64,000 nucleotides of DNA from RGIG4708 sp045633845 (GCA_045633845.1 JAZQZC010000010.1:1-64000); one strand, 5' to 3'. Shown: positions 1 to 9,898, counted from the stretch's first letter. The notes: generated by a model from the letters alone, not told the origin. Translations and numbers: made by a program.

Positions 1-235
1 TCATCGGAATGTAAATAGCAAGATAAATGCTATGCACTATTGACCTTCCTCTTAATTTGCTTTTCAAAATAGCTATGGGGTTTAAGGAAAACTATATATT
101 ATTTTTTATTGTTGATGTAACATATGTTTGACAACTGCAGAAAAACAAAGTTATAGGCACACTTTAAGAATATTGACTAAATTTACCGATTGTGCTAAAA
201 TAAATATATTAATATTTTTTAGTGAGGTTGATTTT

Positions 236-325
236 ATGCGTATCAAAGATAAAATTAATTTGGATAGGGCATGGCTTGAAAAATACGGCCCTATCAATAT
301 TGTTGCTTTTGGAAAACCGAATTAA
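236..325 (+). pseudogene. N-terminal remnant of an SGNH/GDSL hydrolase-like gene
   Basis: A start with a plausible GTGAGG ribosome site begins a frame that reads like the N-terminus of an SGNH/GDSL esterase. It ends in ...GPINIVAFG at the point where the family's catalytic GDS block should follow. The frame instead reads KPN and stops after 29 codons. The catalytic Ser and everything downstream are missing, and the following bases belong to a different broken gene. I read this as a deletion remnant. Family assignment rests on the short IVAFG context only. Confidence 0.45.
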
Positions 326-545
326 TCACCCAACAAAGGGTATGAGAATGAAGTTTGACATTAGCGAGCTCGATTGCTTTACCGAATGGAAAATGATGGG
401 TGACCGCGAGTATGTGCTTGGGCTTGAGCCTGCTAATTGCACAACTGAGGGCAGAGATGTAATTCGAAAACAAAACAAACTCAAATTTATTGAACCGGGC
501 GAAACAAAAATCCACCACCTTAAATTTGAATTTTTCGAAAAATAA
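312..545 (+). pseudogene. C-terminal remnant of a DUF4432/aldose-epimerase-like gene
   Basis: The frame encodes about 68 residues that look like the C-terminal end of the DUF4432 (aldose 1-epimerase-like) family, with FTEWKMMG, YVLGLEPANC and a terminal FIEPGE segment. There is no N-terminal half and no ribosome site. The frame begins inside the preceding hydrolase remnant. A single deletion that fused two genes out of frame explains both fragments. It lies 24 bp upstream of the probable htpG start and is unlikely to be expressed as a functional protein. Confidence 0.5.
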
Positions 546-569
546 TAACAATATCAGGAGATGCTTAAA

Positions 570-2465
570 GTGAAAAAACAATTTAAAACAGAATCAAAAA
601 AAATGCTGGATATGATGATTAATTCAGTATACACGCACAAAGAGATTTTTCTTCGTGAATTAATATCCAACGCAAGTGACGCAATAGACAAAAGATATTT
701 TAAAGCTCTTACCAATTCCACACTTACACCGGATGGCGGCTACGAAATTAATATTGTTGCCGACAAACAAAACAAAACCCTTACCATAACCGACAACGGC
801 TGCGGTATGACAAGCGAGGAGCTTGAAAATAATCTCGGTACAATCGCAAAAAGCGGCTCGGGCGAGTTCAAAAATAATAGCGATAATGCCAACGACAATA
901 TTGATATTATCGGTCAGTTTGGAGTAGGCTTTTATTCTGCGTTTATGGTAAGTGACAAAATACAGGTTTACAGTAAGTCTGTTGACTCAGATGTTGCATA
1001 TGTGTGGGAATCCGAAGGTGCAGACGGATATACCGTTAAAGTGTGTGATTACAGTGAATTTGGCTCAAAAATTGTACTGTATATCAAGGAAGATACCGAA
1101 AATGACAAATACAGTGAATTTTTGGATGAATACACCATACGCAACCTTGTAAAAAAATATTCTGATTATATTCGTTACCCGGTAAAGACTGCAGTAACCA
1201 AAAGCAGAAAAATTGACTCGCAAGGCGATGATGAACCAAAGTATGAACAGTATACCGAGATGGAAACTCTCAACAGTATGGTTCCTATCTGGCACAAAAG
1301 TCCTTCTGATATCAGTAAAGAAGAGTATGATTCTTTCTATAAGGACAAGTTTTTTGATTATAACGAGCCTGCAAAGGTTATTCACTTTAAGGCGGAGGGA
1401 ACAGTTGCATTTGAGGCACTTTTGTATATCCCTAAAAAAGCTCCTATGAACTATTACAACAAGAGCTTTGAAAAAGGACTTATGCTTTATTCAAGCGGCG
1501 TAATGATTACAGAGTGCTGTGAGTCATTACTTCCTGACTATTTCAGCTTTGTAAAAGGTATTGTTGATTGCTCTGATCTTAAGCTTAATATTTCGAGAGA
1601 AACTCTTCAATATGACCACCAGCTTAAGGTTATTGCAAAAAATATCGAAAAGAAAATCAAAAACGAGCTTTCAAAGCTTATGACCAACGAAAAGCAAGCT
1701 TATGAAGAATTTTTTGCAGAATTTGGCTTGCAAATAAAGTACGGAATATACACAAGCTATGGTATGAACAAGGATTTGCTCTCAGATTTGCTTTTGTTTA
1801 AATCTTCAAAAGAGGATAAGTATGTATCTCTCAAGGATTACACCGATGCAATGGGAGAGGAACAAAAGAATATTTATTATGCTTGTGCAGAGTCTGTCGA
1901 CAGTGCAAAAATGCTTCCGCAAACCGATGCTGTTGTAAAAAAAGGTTATGAGGTTTTGTATTTTACCGAAGAGGTTGATGAGTTTACAATTTCAATGATG
2001 CACGAATACGGCGGCAAGCAATTTATCAATGTTTGTGCCGAAAATCTTGATATTTCTACAGACGAAGAAAAGGAAGCTATAAAAAAAGTAAACGAGGATA
2101 ACAAATCACTCCTTGATTTGATGAAACAAAAGCTTGGAGATAATGTATCTTCTGTTAAATTTACAAATACATTGGGAGAGCATCCTGTATGCCTTTCAAG
2201 CGAGGGCGGCATTTCCACAGAGATGGAAAAGGTACTGAGCAAAATGCCTGGAGCAAACGGCGAATTTGCTCCAAAGGCAGAAATTGTGCTTGAAATAAAC
2301 TCGCAGCACCCAATTGCAAACAAGCTTATGGATTTGCACGCTCAAAACAGCGACAAGCTTGCCGACTATGCCGAAATTCTGTATGCTCAGGCAAGGCTTA
2401 TAAGCGGTCTTTCGATTGGCAATCCTACTGAGCTTACAAACAAAATTTGCTCACTTATGGTATAA
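570..2465 (+). CDS. htpG: Molecular chaperone HtpG (Hsp90 family)
   Basis: ATP-dependent cytosolic chaperone. The N-terminal GHKL ATPase motifs are visible: ELISNASDAIDK, DNGCGMT and GQFGVGFYSAFM, followed by the middle domain and the C-terminal dimerisation domain. About 631 residues is the normal bacterial length. An ATG at 561 is in frame, but the AGGAG site ends directly before it. GTG at 570, about 9 nt from that site, is the better start and matches the usual N-terminus (KQFKTESKKML). The gene stands between pseudogene remnants and cls. No CIRCE-type operator was seen. Confidence 0.95.
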   Translation: MKKQFKTESKKMLDMMINSVYTHKEIFLRELISNASDAIDKRYFKALTNSTLTPDGGYEINIVADKQNKTLTITDNGCGMTSEELENNLGTIAKSGSGEFKNNSDNANDNIDIIGQFGVGFYSAFMVSDKIQVYSKSVDSDVAYVWESEGADGYTVKVCDYSEFGSKIVLYIKEDTENDKYSEFLDEYTIRNLVKKYSDYIRYPVKTAVTKSRKIDSQGDDEPKYEQYTEMETLNSMVPIWHKSPSDISKEEYDSFYKDKFFDYNEPAKVIHFKAEGTVAFEALLYIPKKAPMNYYNKSFEKGLMLYSSGVMITECCESLLPDYFSFVKGIVDCSDLKLNISRETLQYDHQLKVIAKNIEKKIKNELSKLMTNEKQAYEEFFAEFGLQIKYGIYTSYGMNKDLLSDLLLFKSSKEDKYVSLKDYTDAMGEEQKNIYYACAESVDSAKMLPQTDAVVKKGYEVLYFTEEVDEFTISMMHEYGGKQFINVCAENLDISTDEEKEAIKKVNEDNKSLLDLMKQKLGDNVSSVKFTNTLGEHPVCLSSEGGISTEMEKVLSKMPGANGEFAPKAEIVLEINSQHPIANKLMDLHAQNSDKLADYAEILYAQARLISGLSIGNPTELTNKICSLMV

Positions 2466-2507
2466 TTGGTTTTAGTCAGTCACACTAAACGTAAAGGAGT
2501 GCGGGTT

Positions 2508-4040
2508 ATGATACCAAAATTACGTAAAATAGCATTCAGCCGGCTTTTTGTAGTCGGTATGGCTATTGTAATGCAGCTTGCACTCTTTTTTGTTATGCTG
2601 TCAAATTTAAATGAGTACAGTACACTGTTTAATACAGTTATGAGGATAGTATCATTTTTGGTTATAGTTTCTATCATAAACCGTAATATGGTTGTAGAAG
2701 CAAAAATACCCTGGATTATAATTGTAATTCTGATGCCCCTTTTCGGCACGGCAATGTACCTTGCCTTTTCCGAATATCGTATGTCAAAAAAACAAAGAAA
2801 GCTGTTTGCACAAATTAACGAAAATATAGCAAATAATTTTGGTGATGATATTTCAAACAGGCACAATGTTGTGGCGGATGCCGGCAAATATGCAGGCTTA
2901 TGCAACTATATAATCAACACTACATTGCACCTTCCGTACAAAAATACAAATACACAATTCTATCCCGACGGCAGCTTGTTTTTTGAGGCATTGCTTTGTG
3001 AACTGAAAAACGCTGAAAAGTTTATATTTATGGAGTATTTTATAATTGCAAACGGCTTTATGTGGAACAGCATACTTGAAGTGCTTGTTCAAAAAATACA
3101 GCAAGGTGTAGAGGTACGCATTATGTACGATGACCTTGGCTCTGTCAGCACGCTTAAATATAACTTTAACAAAAAACTCAGCAGCACCGGAATAAAATGT
3201 ATAAAGTTTCATCCTTTTATTCCTATTGTGTCAGAGGCTCACAACAACAGAGATCACCGTAAAATAACAGTTATAGACGGTAAATGTGCTTTTGTTGGCG
3301 GCGCAAACATAGCCGATGAATATATAAACAAAAACAACCGCATTGACGGCTACTGGAAAGACAGCGCACTTAAAATAGAGGGCGAAGCGGTAAAATCTGT
3401 TACTGCGATGTTTATGCATATGTACGGCACTCAGCTTGGTAAAGCAGATGACTACAACTTGTATTTGTGCGGCTGTAAAAATAAAGCCGACAAAAAGGGG
3501 ATAGTAGTTCCTTTTGGGGACGGCCCCCGACCTGCTTACACAGAGCATGTATCTGAAAACATTATTCTCGATATAATTAACAGGGCTGACAACTATGTAT
3601 GGATAACCACACCTTATCTGATTATCGATGACAAATTAATCAATGCATTATGCGCTGCTGCATATCGCGGAGTTGATGTAAGGATTGTTACGCCGCATAT
3701 TCCCGATAAAAAAATAATATTTGCCATAACTCATTCGTACTATGCGAGGCTTCAGTACAAAGGTGTAAGAATTTTTGAATATACGCCCGGGTTTATTCAT
3801 TCAAAGCAAATTGTTTGTGATGATGAAATTGCTGTAGTTGGAACAGTCAATCTTGATTACCGCAGTCTTGTGCACCATTATGAATGTGGTGTTGTTTTGA
3901 TTGGTACCGATACAGTGGATGATATTAAAAATGATTTTTGCCATATATTTGAATGTTCAACCGATATGAAGAATTTTAAACAAAACAGATTTGTGTCAAT
4001 TCTTTGCCGCTTTTGTTCGGCATTTACGCCATTATTATAG
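2508..4040 (+). CDS. cls: Cardiolipin synthase (phospholipase D family)
   Basis: Membrane enzyme that condenses two phosphatidylglycerols to cardiolipin and glycerol. The N-terminus has two hydrophobic segments, followed by two PLD catalytic repeats with HxK(x)4D motifs: HRKITVIDG around residue 247 and HSKQIVCDD around residue 426, each followed by the usual GxxN segment. About 510 residues is typical. The frame is open from TTG 2466, but ATG 2508 has an AAGGAG site at the right distance. The gene follows htpG closely and overlaps nothing. Confidence 0.93.
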   Translation: MIPKLRKIAFSRLFVVGMAIVMQLALFFVMLSNLNEYSTLFNTVMRIVSFLVIVSIINRNMVVEAKIPWIIIVILMPLFGTAMYLAFSEYRMSKKQRKLFAQINENIANNFGDDISNRHNVVADAGKYAGLCNYIINTTLHLPYKNTNTQFYPDGSLFFEALLCELKNAEKFIFMEYFIIANGFMWNSILEVLVQKIQQGVEVRIMYDDLGSVSTLKYNFNKKLSSTGIKCIKFHPFIPIVSEAHNNRDHRKITVIDGKCAFVGGANIADEYINKNNRIDGYWKDSALKIEGEAVKSVTAMFMHMYGTQLGKADDYNLYLCGCKNKADKKGIVVPFGDGPRPAYTEHVSENIILDIINRADNYVWITTPYLIIDDKLINALCAAAYRGVDVRIVTPHIPDKKIIFAITHSYYARLQYKGVRIFEYTPGFIHSKQIVCDDEIAVVGTVNLDYRSLVHHYECGVVLIGTDTVDDIKNDFCHIFECSTDMKNFKQNRFVSILCRFCSAFTPLL

Positions 4041-4057
4041 AATTTGAGGAGCTTTAT

Positions 4058-4735
4058 ATGCAAAAGACTATTAAACCCATAGGATATATAAAAAGTGCAT
4101 ACAAATCCAAATTTGGCGTTCCTCGTCAGGCAGGGTTAATAGACAGCAAAGCATATATTGTGCTCTGTGATGAATTTAAAAATCCCGATGCTTTTCGCGG
4201 TATTGAAGAATTTTCGCACATATGGCTATTGTGGGAGTTTTCGCAGTGCAGTTCAAAGGGGTGGTCACCTACAGTGAGGCCGCCACGGCTCGGCGGCAAC
4301 AAAAGAGTAGGTGTGTTTGCCACACGTTCACCTTTTAGACCTAATTCCATTGGATTATCAAGCGTAAAGCTGCTGGGTGTTGACTACGTCTGCCAAAATG
4401 CACCTGTTTTGTGTATAAGCGGGGCAGACCTTGTTGACGGAACACCAATATATGATATTAAGCCGTATCTGCCTTACACAGATTGCCATACCGATGCAAC
4501 AGGAGGATTTACCGATGATATTTGTGATATCAAAAGGGATGTGGTATTTGAGTGTCAACACTCTTTTGACAGCGAAACTCTCAAAGCCATAATACAAATT
4601 CTCAAAAGCGACCCGCGGCCGTCTTATCAAAATGATAAAAACCGAGTTTATGGGATGGATTATATGGATTATAACATCAGATTTAAAGTTGATGACAATA
4701 CAGTAAATGTAATTAATGTTACACAATTGAAATAA
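4058..4735 (+). CDS. trmO: tRNA (t6A37) N6-methyltransferase TrmO-like
   Basis: The TsaA/TrmO family (about 225 aa) methylates N6-threonylcarbamoyladenosine at position 37 of ANN-decoding tRNAs using S-adenosylmethionine. Family signatures are GYIKSAYKSKFGVPRQ at the N-terminus, IWLLWEF, and the conserved block RSPFRPNSIGLS, followed by DLVDGTPIYDIKPYLPY. ATG 4058 with GAGGAG upstream is the supported start, and an earlier in-frame ATG lies inside cls. It is 17 nt downstream of cls and probably co-transcribed with it. Confidence 0.92.
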   Translation: MQKTIKPIGYIKSAYKSKFGVPRQAGLIDSKAYIVLCDEFKNPDAFRGIEEFSHIWLLWEFSQCSSKGWSPTVRPPRLGGNKRVGVFATRSPFRPNSIGLSSVKLLGVDYVCQNAPVLCISGADLVDGTPIYDIKPYLPYTDCHTDATGGFTDDICDIKRDVVFECQHSFDSETLKAIIQILKSDPRPSYQNDKNRVYGMDYMDYNIRFKVDDNTVNVINVTQLK

Positions 4736-4802
4736 AATGTCACATATTATTAATTGTAATTTGCTTTGTTTAATGGTAACATTAATATGAGGTGTAATAA
4801 TT

Positions 4803-5684
4803 ATGAAAAAATTAATTTGCTTTATTCTTGCACTATGTATAATTACATCAACAGCAATGGCAGCTCCGTACAGGCTTGAATATTTTAATACAACAAAATT
4901 TCACGTTCAGTCATTGCGCGAAGTTGCAAAAAATCACAATGTTGATTTGGAGTACAAAAAAGCAGCTTCGGGCGTTAGTACAACAGACCAACCCATAAGT
5001 GGTAATTCGGGCATAACGGATTCTTCTGTTGATACTTCGGCCGTCAAGGAATATAAAACTATGTCAGACGTTGTTGGCGCCCTGTGTGTTATAACAGGCA
5101 TTACAAAAACATTGTACAATCAGGAAAAAATGACAATGCTTACATACTATGTAAACAACAGCCCTATGGAATACAGTTGTTATATCAGTGACGACAGCCG
5201 TGTATATGCTGGAAATTACGATGTTGAAGATATAAACGTAGGTTCACTTGTTTATATAAATGTTAAAGAGGGCGGGGTTGTTAACCGTTACAGTGTTGTG
5301 GCAGTTATGGATAATGTAAACAATGTTCCTGTTATAGATGATTCGGCTTTGAAAGGTACATACAAATCTTCCAAAATCAATTTGGTATACTCATATATTA
5401 TTGATTATCACAATGTAGATGACAACACTGTAATTGAAGTTGGCACTGACTATGCCCTTGTAGCGACAGAACAAGCAAAATTATACACTGTTGATATTAA
5501 CAGAAAAAACATCGAGATTGTTTCGGGTGATTGTTTAGCAGGTGATATATACCAAGCCACCTATGATGCAGATACAGACAAAACAACAGCGTATATGATA
5601 TTTGCCATAGAATATGACGATGAGGCAGTGTTTGTATGTTCATACACAACACCTGTTGAAATTGACGGCGATGTCACATATTAA
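4803..5684 (+). CDS. Secreted protein of unknown function
   Basis: A 293-residue protein with a clear Sec signal peptide (KK, a hydrophobic core around residues 4-18, and AMAA before the probable cleavage site). No lipobox and no further membrane segment are present. The mature part is mainly predicted beta strand, with many Val, Tyr, Asp and Asn. I do not recognise the family. It has an AGGTG ribosome site and is followed by a rho-independent terminator, so it looks like a single-gene unit or the end of the cls-trmO unit. Confidence 0.75.
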   Translation: MKKLICFILALCIITSTAMAAPYRLEYFNTTKFHVQSLREVAKNHNVDLEYKKAASGVSTTDQPISGNSGITDSSVDTSAVKEYKTMSDVVGALCVITGITKTLYNQEKMTMLTYYVNNSPMEYSCYISDDSRVYAGNYDVEDINVGSLVYINVKEGGVVNRYSVVAVMDNVNNVPVIDDSALKGTYKSSKINLVYSYIIDYHNVDDNTVIEVGTDYALVATEQAKLYTVDINRKNIEIVSGDCLAGDIYQATYDADTDKTTAYMIFAIEYDDEAVFVCSYTTPVEIDGDVTY

Positions 5685-5693
5685 AAACTTACA

Positions 5694-5718
5694 AAAAGCG
5701 GTCGTGCTGACCGCTTTT
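5694..5718 (+). terminator. Rho-independent terminator
   Basis: A perfect 10-bp stem (AAAAGCGGTC / GACCGCTTTT) with a 5-nt loop ends the transcript of the secreted protein gene, 10 nt after its stop. The T-rich arm itself serves as the tract. Confidence 0.85.
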
Positions 5719-5773
5719 GTTGTAATTTGTGCGTAATTAATGTAAAATATATCAGAATGTGAGGTGAATCGGT

Positions 5774-8347
5774 ATGAAAAGAATAGCAGTGGGAATTCTT
5801 GCCCATGTTGATTCTGGAAAAACTACACTTTCCGAAGCGATGCTTTATTCAACAGGCAATATACGAAAGCTTGGCAGAGTAGACCACAAAAACAGCTTTT
5901 TGGATAATGATGCAATAGAGAGGGAAAGAGGTATAACCATTTTTTCCAAAATTGCAACAATGAATTACAATGACTCTTGCTTTACCTTACTTGACACCCC
6001 GGGGCACGTAGATTTTTCATCAGAGATGGAGCGCACGCTTTCTGTGCTTGATTATGCTATTCTTGTAATAAGCGGCACTGACGGAATACAAAGCCATACC
6101 GAAACTCTCTGGAAATTACTCGAGGGTTATAATATCCCCACATTTATTTTTGTAAATAAAATGGATTTGGAATTCAACACCAAACAGGATATAATGACGC
6201 AGCTTGAAAAGAAATTTAGTTCAGGCTGTATAGATTTTGAAAATGAGGAATTACAGGGAGAAAATCTTGCTATGTGTGATGAAGACATTATGCAGGAATA
6301 TCTTGATGGCGCAATATCACAAAGCAGTATATGCGGCGCGATATGTGCACGCAAGGTTTTTCCTTGTATGTTTGGCTCGGCACTTAAAAATAACGGTGTG
6401 GACAAGTTTTTGCAAATACTTGATAAATATACAGTTACAAAATCTCTTGGTGAAAAATTCGGAGCAAAAGTATATAAAATAAGTGAGGATGACAAAGGCA
6501 ACCGCCTTACACATATTAAAATCACAAGCGGAAATCTTGCAGTAAAAACAGAACTTGAAGGCAACACAGATGGTGAATATTGGTGCGAAAAGATAAATGA
6601 AATTCGCGTTTACTCAGGCGAAAAATACAATTGTGTACAAGATGCTGAGCAGGGAATGGTGTGTGCACTTACAGGTCTTGCCAAAACTGTATGCGGTATG
6701 GGGCTGGGTATTGAAAAGGATTCTAAAACCCTTACATTAGAGCCCGTATTTTCATATAAAGTAGTACTTCCTGAGGGTGTCAGCTCCAGTGCAGCGTATC
6801 TTACACTAAAAAAACTTAATGAAGAAGAAACTAAACTCAACGTTGTGTGGAATTCACACCTTGGTGAAATTCATATGCAGCTTATGGGCGAGGTTCAGAT
6901 TGAGGTCATAAAACAAGTTATTAAACGCCGCTTTGATATGGACGTTGAGTTTGAACAGGGCGGCATTGTATATAAAGAAACTATCGAAAGTATTGTAGAG
7001 GGTGTAGGCCACTATGAGCCGCTTAGACACTATGCCGAGGTACACCTCATTATGGAGCCAGGACCTCGGGGAAGCGGACTTGTATTTAAATCCAAGTGCA
7101 GAGAGGACAAGCTTAACATAAACTGGCAAAGGCTTATTATGACTCACCTTACCGAAAAAACTCATTACGGCGTGCTCACAAGCAGCCCTATAACAGATAT
7201 GGTCATTACTCTTGCATCGGGCAGGGCTCATCAAAAGCACACAGATGGAGGAGACTTTCGTCAGGCAACATACAGGGCAGTAAGGCACGGACTCAGAAAT
7301 GCCAAAAGCATACTCCTTGAGCCATGGTACAAATTTGTAATTACTGTTCCAACTGATTGTGTAGGCAGAGTTATGACAGATATAAGCAATATGGGCGGTG
7401 AGTTCAATACTGACAGTAACGACGGAGATATATGTACAATTTCGGGATGCGCACCTGTTGCAAGCATACGTGATTATCAGATGGAAATTATATCTTTTTC
7501 AAAGGGCAGAGGCAGAGTGAGCTTTACTTTTAAGGGGTATGAGCCGTGCCTTGACAGCGAAAGTGTAATTGAGCAAATAGGGTATAATTGTGACAGTGAT
7601 GTGGACAACACTGCTGATTCAGTGTTCTGTTCACATGGAACTTCTATGATTGTTAAATGGCAGGATGTTTATGATTATATGCATCTTGAGAGTGAGCTTA
7701 ATAAAAAGAGTGATAATGTTGTTGAGTCTGCTGCACCAAAAAGAAGCTTTGATGTAGCATCTGTGGGTGATGATGAGCTCAACAGAATTTTTGAAATGAC
7801 ATTTGGCAAGCCAAGAGAAAAAGCATATGTACCCCGCACAAAGCTGCCCACCGCAGCACCATCTGAGTCCGAAAAGAAAAATCATCCCAAAGCAAACAAG
7901 GTGCACAAAACAAAGCCCGAATATATCCTTGTTGACGGATACAATATAATTTTTGCCTGGGAGAGTCTTTCAAGGCTTGCAAAAGATAATATTGATTTGG
8001 GCAGGAATATGCTTATTAACAGACTTATAAATTACAGAGCAGTAAAAGATTGTGAGCTTTTGATTGTCTTTGATGCATATAAAGTAAAAGGCAATATCGG
8101 CTCGGTTGAGCAGCACAGCGGAGTTAAAGTTGTGTATACCAAAGAGGCAGAAACTGCAGACAGCTATATAGAAAAGGCATCACACAAGCTTGCAGGGCAG
8201 TATACTGTGCGTGTTGCAACAAGTGACGGCTTGGAGCAGATGATAATACTCGGCAACGGGGCACTAAGAGTTCCTGCAAGCGCATTTGAAAAAGAGGTTT
8301 TGTCTGTAGAGCAGGCAATATCAGATTTTTTAAAAAATCAGAGATAA
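5774..8347 (+). CDS. EF-G/Tet(M)-like translational GTPase fused to a Rae1/YacP-type NYN nuclease
   Basis: An 857-residue fusion. Residues 1-640 form a translation-factor GTPase of the ribosomal-protection (Tet M/O/W-like) branch. P-loop HVDSGKTT, switch RERGITI, DTPGHVDF and NKMD are all intact, followed by EF-G domains II-V. A charged linker of about 75 residues follows. Residues 715-857 form an NYN/PIN-like domain resembling Rae1 (YacP), the ribosome-associated mRNA endonuclease of Bacillus. Its acidic residues are visible in LVDGYNIIF, VFDAYKVKG, ETADSYIEK and ATSDGLEQ. The GTPase part should bind the ribosomal A-site region. Whether it protects against tetracycline or guides mRNA cleavage is not decided by sequence. 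Confidence 0.85.
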   Translation: MKRIAVGILAHVDSGKTTLSEAMLYSTGNIRKLGRVDHKNSFLDNDAIERERGITIFSKIATMNYNDSCFTLLDTPGHVDFSSEMERTLSVLDYAILVISGTDGIQSHTETLWKLLEGYNIPTFIFVNKMDLEFNTKQDIMTQLEKKFSSGCIDFENEELQGENLAMCDEDIMQEYLDGAISQSSICGAICARKVFPCMFGSALKNNGVDKFLQILDKYTVTKSLGEKFGAKVYKISEDDKGNRLTHIKITSGNLAVKTELEGNTDGEYWCEKINEIRVYSGEKYNCVQDAEQGMVCALTGLAKTVCGMGLGIEKDSKTLTLEPVFSYKVVLPEGVSSSAAYLTLKKLNEEETKLNVVWNSHLGEIHMQLMGEVQIEVIKQVIKRRFDMDVEFEQGGIVYKETIESIVEGVGHYEPLRHYAEVHLIMEPGPRGSGLVFKSKCREDKLNINWQRLIMTHLTEKTHYGVLTSSPITDMVITLASGRAHQKHTDGGDFRQATYRAVRHGLRNAKSILLEPWYKFVITVPTDCVGRVMTDISNMGGEFNTDSNDGDICTISGCAPVASIRDYQMEIISFSKGRGRVSFTFKGYEPCLDSESVIEQIGYNCDSDVDNTADSVFCSHGTSMIVKWQDVYDYMHLESELNKKSDNVVESAAPKRSFDVASVGDDELNRIFEMTFGKPREKAYVPRTKLPTAAPSESEKKNHPKANKVHKTKPEYILVDGYNIIFAWESLSRLAKDNIDLGRNMLINRLINYRAVKDCELLIVFDAYKVKGNIGSVEQHSGVKVVYTKEAETADSYIEKASHKLAGQYTVRVATSDGLEQMIILGNGALRVPASAFEKEVLSVEQAISDFLKNQR

Positions 8348-8356
8348 AATAAAAAT

Positions 8357-8497
8357 GGGGCTGCAGCAAAATGAAAGATAAGCGGTTCGTCGAGGACGCC
8401 GAACCCTACAAATTGTATTACGCGAATAATTCGAATACGATAATATGTAGGGGACGGCCTCCAGGACGTCCCGAAAAAATCATTTTGCTACAGGCCC
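8357..8497. repeat. MITE-like repeat, copy 1
   Basis: A 141-bp non-coding element bounded by 17-bp imperfect terminal inverted repeats (15/17 match, outer GGGGCTG...CAGGCCC). Its interior shares a 33-bp block (8383-8415), carrying the CGGTTCG/CGAACC hairpin, with the copy at 11919-12098. Both copies also share a GTAGGGGACGGCCTCC block. It sits between the convergent GTPase-fusion and MATE genes and may double as a terminator. Confidence 0.75.
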
Positions 8498-8503
8498 TTA
8501 TTT

Positions 8504-9886
8504 TTAAATATTGTTAACTATATTATTTAACCATATATTCTTTTTAAGAAGTATAAATCCGATTGTTGCTTTTATAAGGTCAGAAATCTGAATTATAAAG
8601 TAAATAGTCACAATATCAAGATTTGTATATCTCGAAAGATAAAACGCAAGCAACACCGTAACACCCCACATATAACAACTGTCAAACAAAAAAGTGACAA
8701 GAGTTTTACCGCCGGAGCGGATTGTAAAATATGTTGCATGCAAAAACGCGTGTATCGGCAGGCACATTCCTATAATGCGTATAAATGTGGTTGCAAGCTG
8801 TTTAACCTCGGGCTCAGTGTTATACAGTGTAGGAAACAGCGGTGCTGCAAAAAACAGAATAATGCCGATAATAACACAAATACCGGTAGAAAAGAATATA
8901 AGCTTGTTGTCTGTGTCTTTTGCTTCTTCCATTTTGCCTTTGCCAAGCAGCTGACCCACAATTATCGCAATAGAGTCACCAAGTGCAATAAATACAATGC
9001 TGAACACATTGAATATTACGTTTGCAATATTTACCGCAGCAACAACACTCAAGCCGCGTACCGAATAACATTGAAGCAGCATAGACATTCCGAGTGACCA
9101 CAGTGCTTCGTTTACAAGTATAGGCAAGCCTTTAACAGTGATATTTTTCGTAAGTGAAGGCGGAATTTTCATCGTTTTATAAAGTCCGACAAAATACGGA
9201 TGATTATCTTTGTGCTTGTTTGTCCAGTAAATAATAATTGTGATTTCAACAAATCGTGAAATTACAGTGGCAATAGCTGCACCAGCAACGCCTAAGCCTT
9301 TGTGGCCAAAATGGTCAAAAATCAGCAGATAGTTGAGCACAAGGTTAACAATAACTGCTGTTGCACCTGCTTTCATAGGAACAACAGTTTCGCCTGTTTC
9401 GCGAAGAGTAGATGCATATATCTGAACCATAGCCGATGGAACAAGACCGATCATCGTTATATATAAATATTTTTTTGCACTGGAAAGTGCTAATGCAGTA
9501 TTTGTTGTATCACCGTCAGAATGTAAAAACAGCGATATAAGCTCATCGCTGAACAAAGTCATAAACAGTATCCCAACCAGCAGCAAGGCTGCACAAATGA
9601 TGATTTTAAACCTTGTGGTATCTCTTACACCTTTAATGTCTTTTATGCCATAATACTGAGCGGTAAAAATACCTGCTCCTGCACATCCACCAAAAATACA
9701 GAGGTTAAATACAAACAAAATCTGATTGACAATTGCAACACCGCTCATCTGAGCCGTACCAACCTGACCAACCATTACGTTGTCAAGGAGGTTTACAAAG
9801 TTTGATATACCGTTTTGTATCATAATTGGTAATGCAATAGCAAGCACCATTTTGTAAAACTTTTTATCTGCAATTAAATTCGGCAT
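8504..9886 (-). CDS. MATE family multidrug/sodium antiporter
   Basis: A 460-residue integral membrane protein with about 12 hydrophobic segments arranged as two MATE repeats. The N-terminal segment (ALPIMIQNGISNFVNLLDN, with VMVGQVGT) is typical of the DinF/NorM-like MATE branch. MATE proteins export cationic drugs or metabolites against Na+ or H+. Substrate cannot be inferred. It is the last gene of a minus-strand group with the parvulin and the CDF transporter. The gap to the upstream gene is only 12 nt, so co-transcription is likely. The ribosome site is weak (GGTG). Confidence 0.9.
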   Translation of the reverse strand: MPNLIADKKFYKMVLAIALPIMIQNGISNFVNLLDNVMVGQVGTAQMSGVAIVNQILFVFNLCIFGGCAGAGIFTAQYYGIKDIKGVRDTTRFKIIICAALLLVGILFMTLFSDELISLFLHSDGDTTNTALALSSAKKYLYITMIGLVPSAMVQIYASTLRETGETVVPMKAGATAVIVNLVLNYLLIFDHFGHKGLGVAGAAIATVISRFVEITIIIYWTNKHKDNHPYFVGLYKTMKIPPSLTKNITVKGLPILVNEALWSLGMSMLLQCYSVRGLSVVAAVNIANVIFNVFSIVFIALGDSIAIIVGQLLGKGKMEEAKDTDNKLIFFSTGICVIIGIILFFAAPLFPTLYNTEPEVKQLATTFIRIIGMCLPIHAFLHATYFTIRSGGKTLVTFLFDSCYMWGVTVLLAFYLSRYTNLDIVTIYFIIQISDLIKATIGFILLKKNIWLNNIVNNI

Positions 9887-9898
9887 AATAGAGCACCA

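Noticed and set aside
128..325. A 65-codon ORF as a complete gene
   Set aside because: Only the last 29 codons are protein-like and they stop at the deletion junction.
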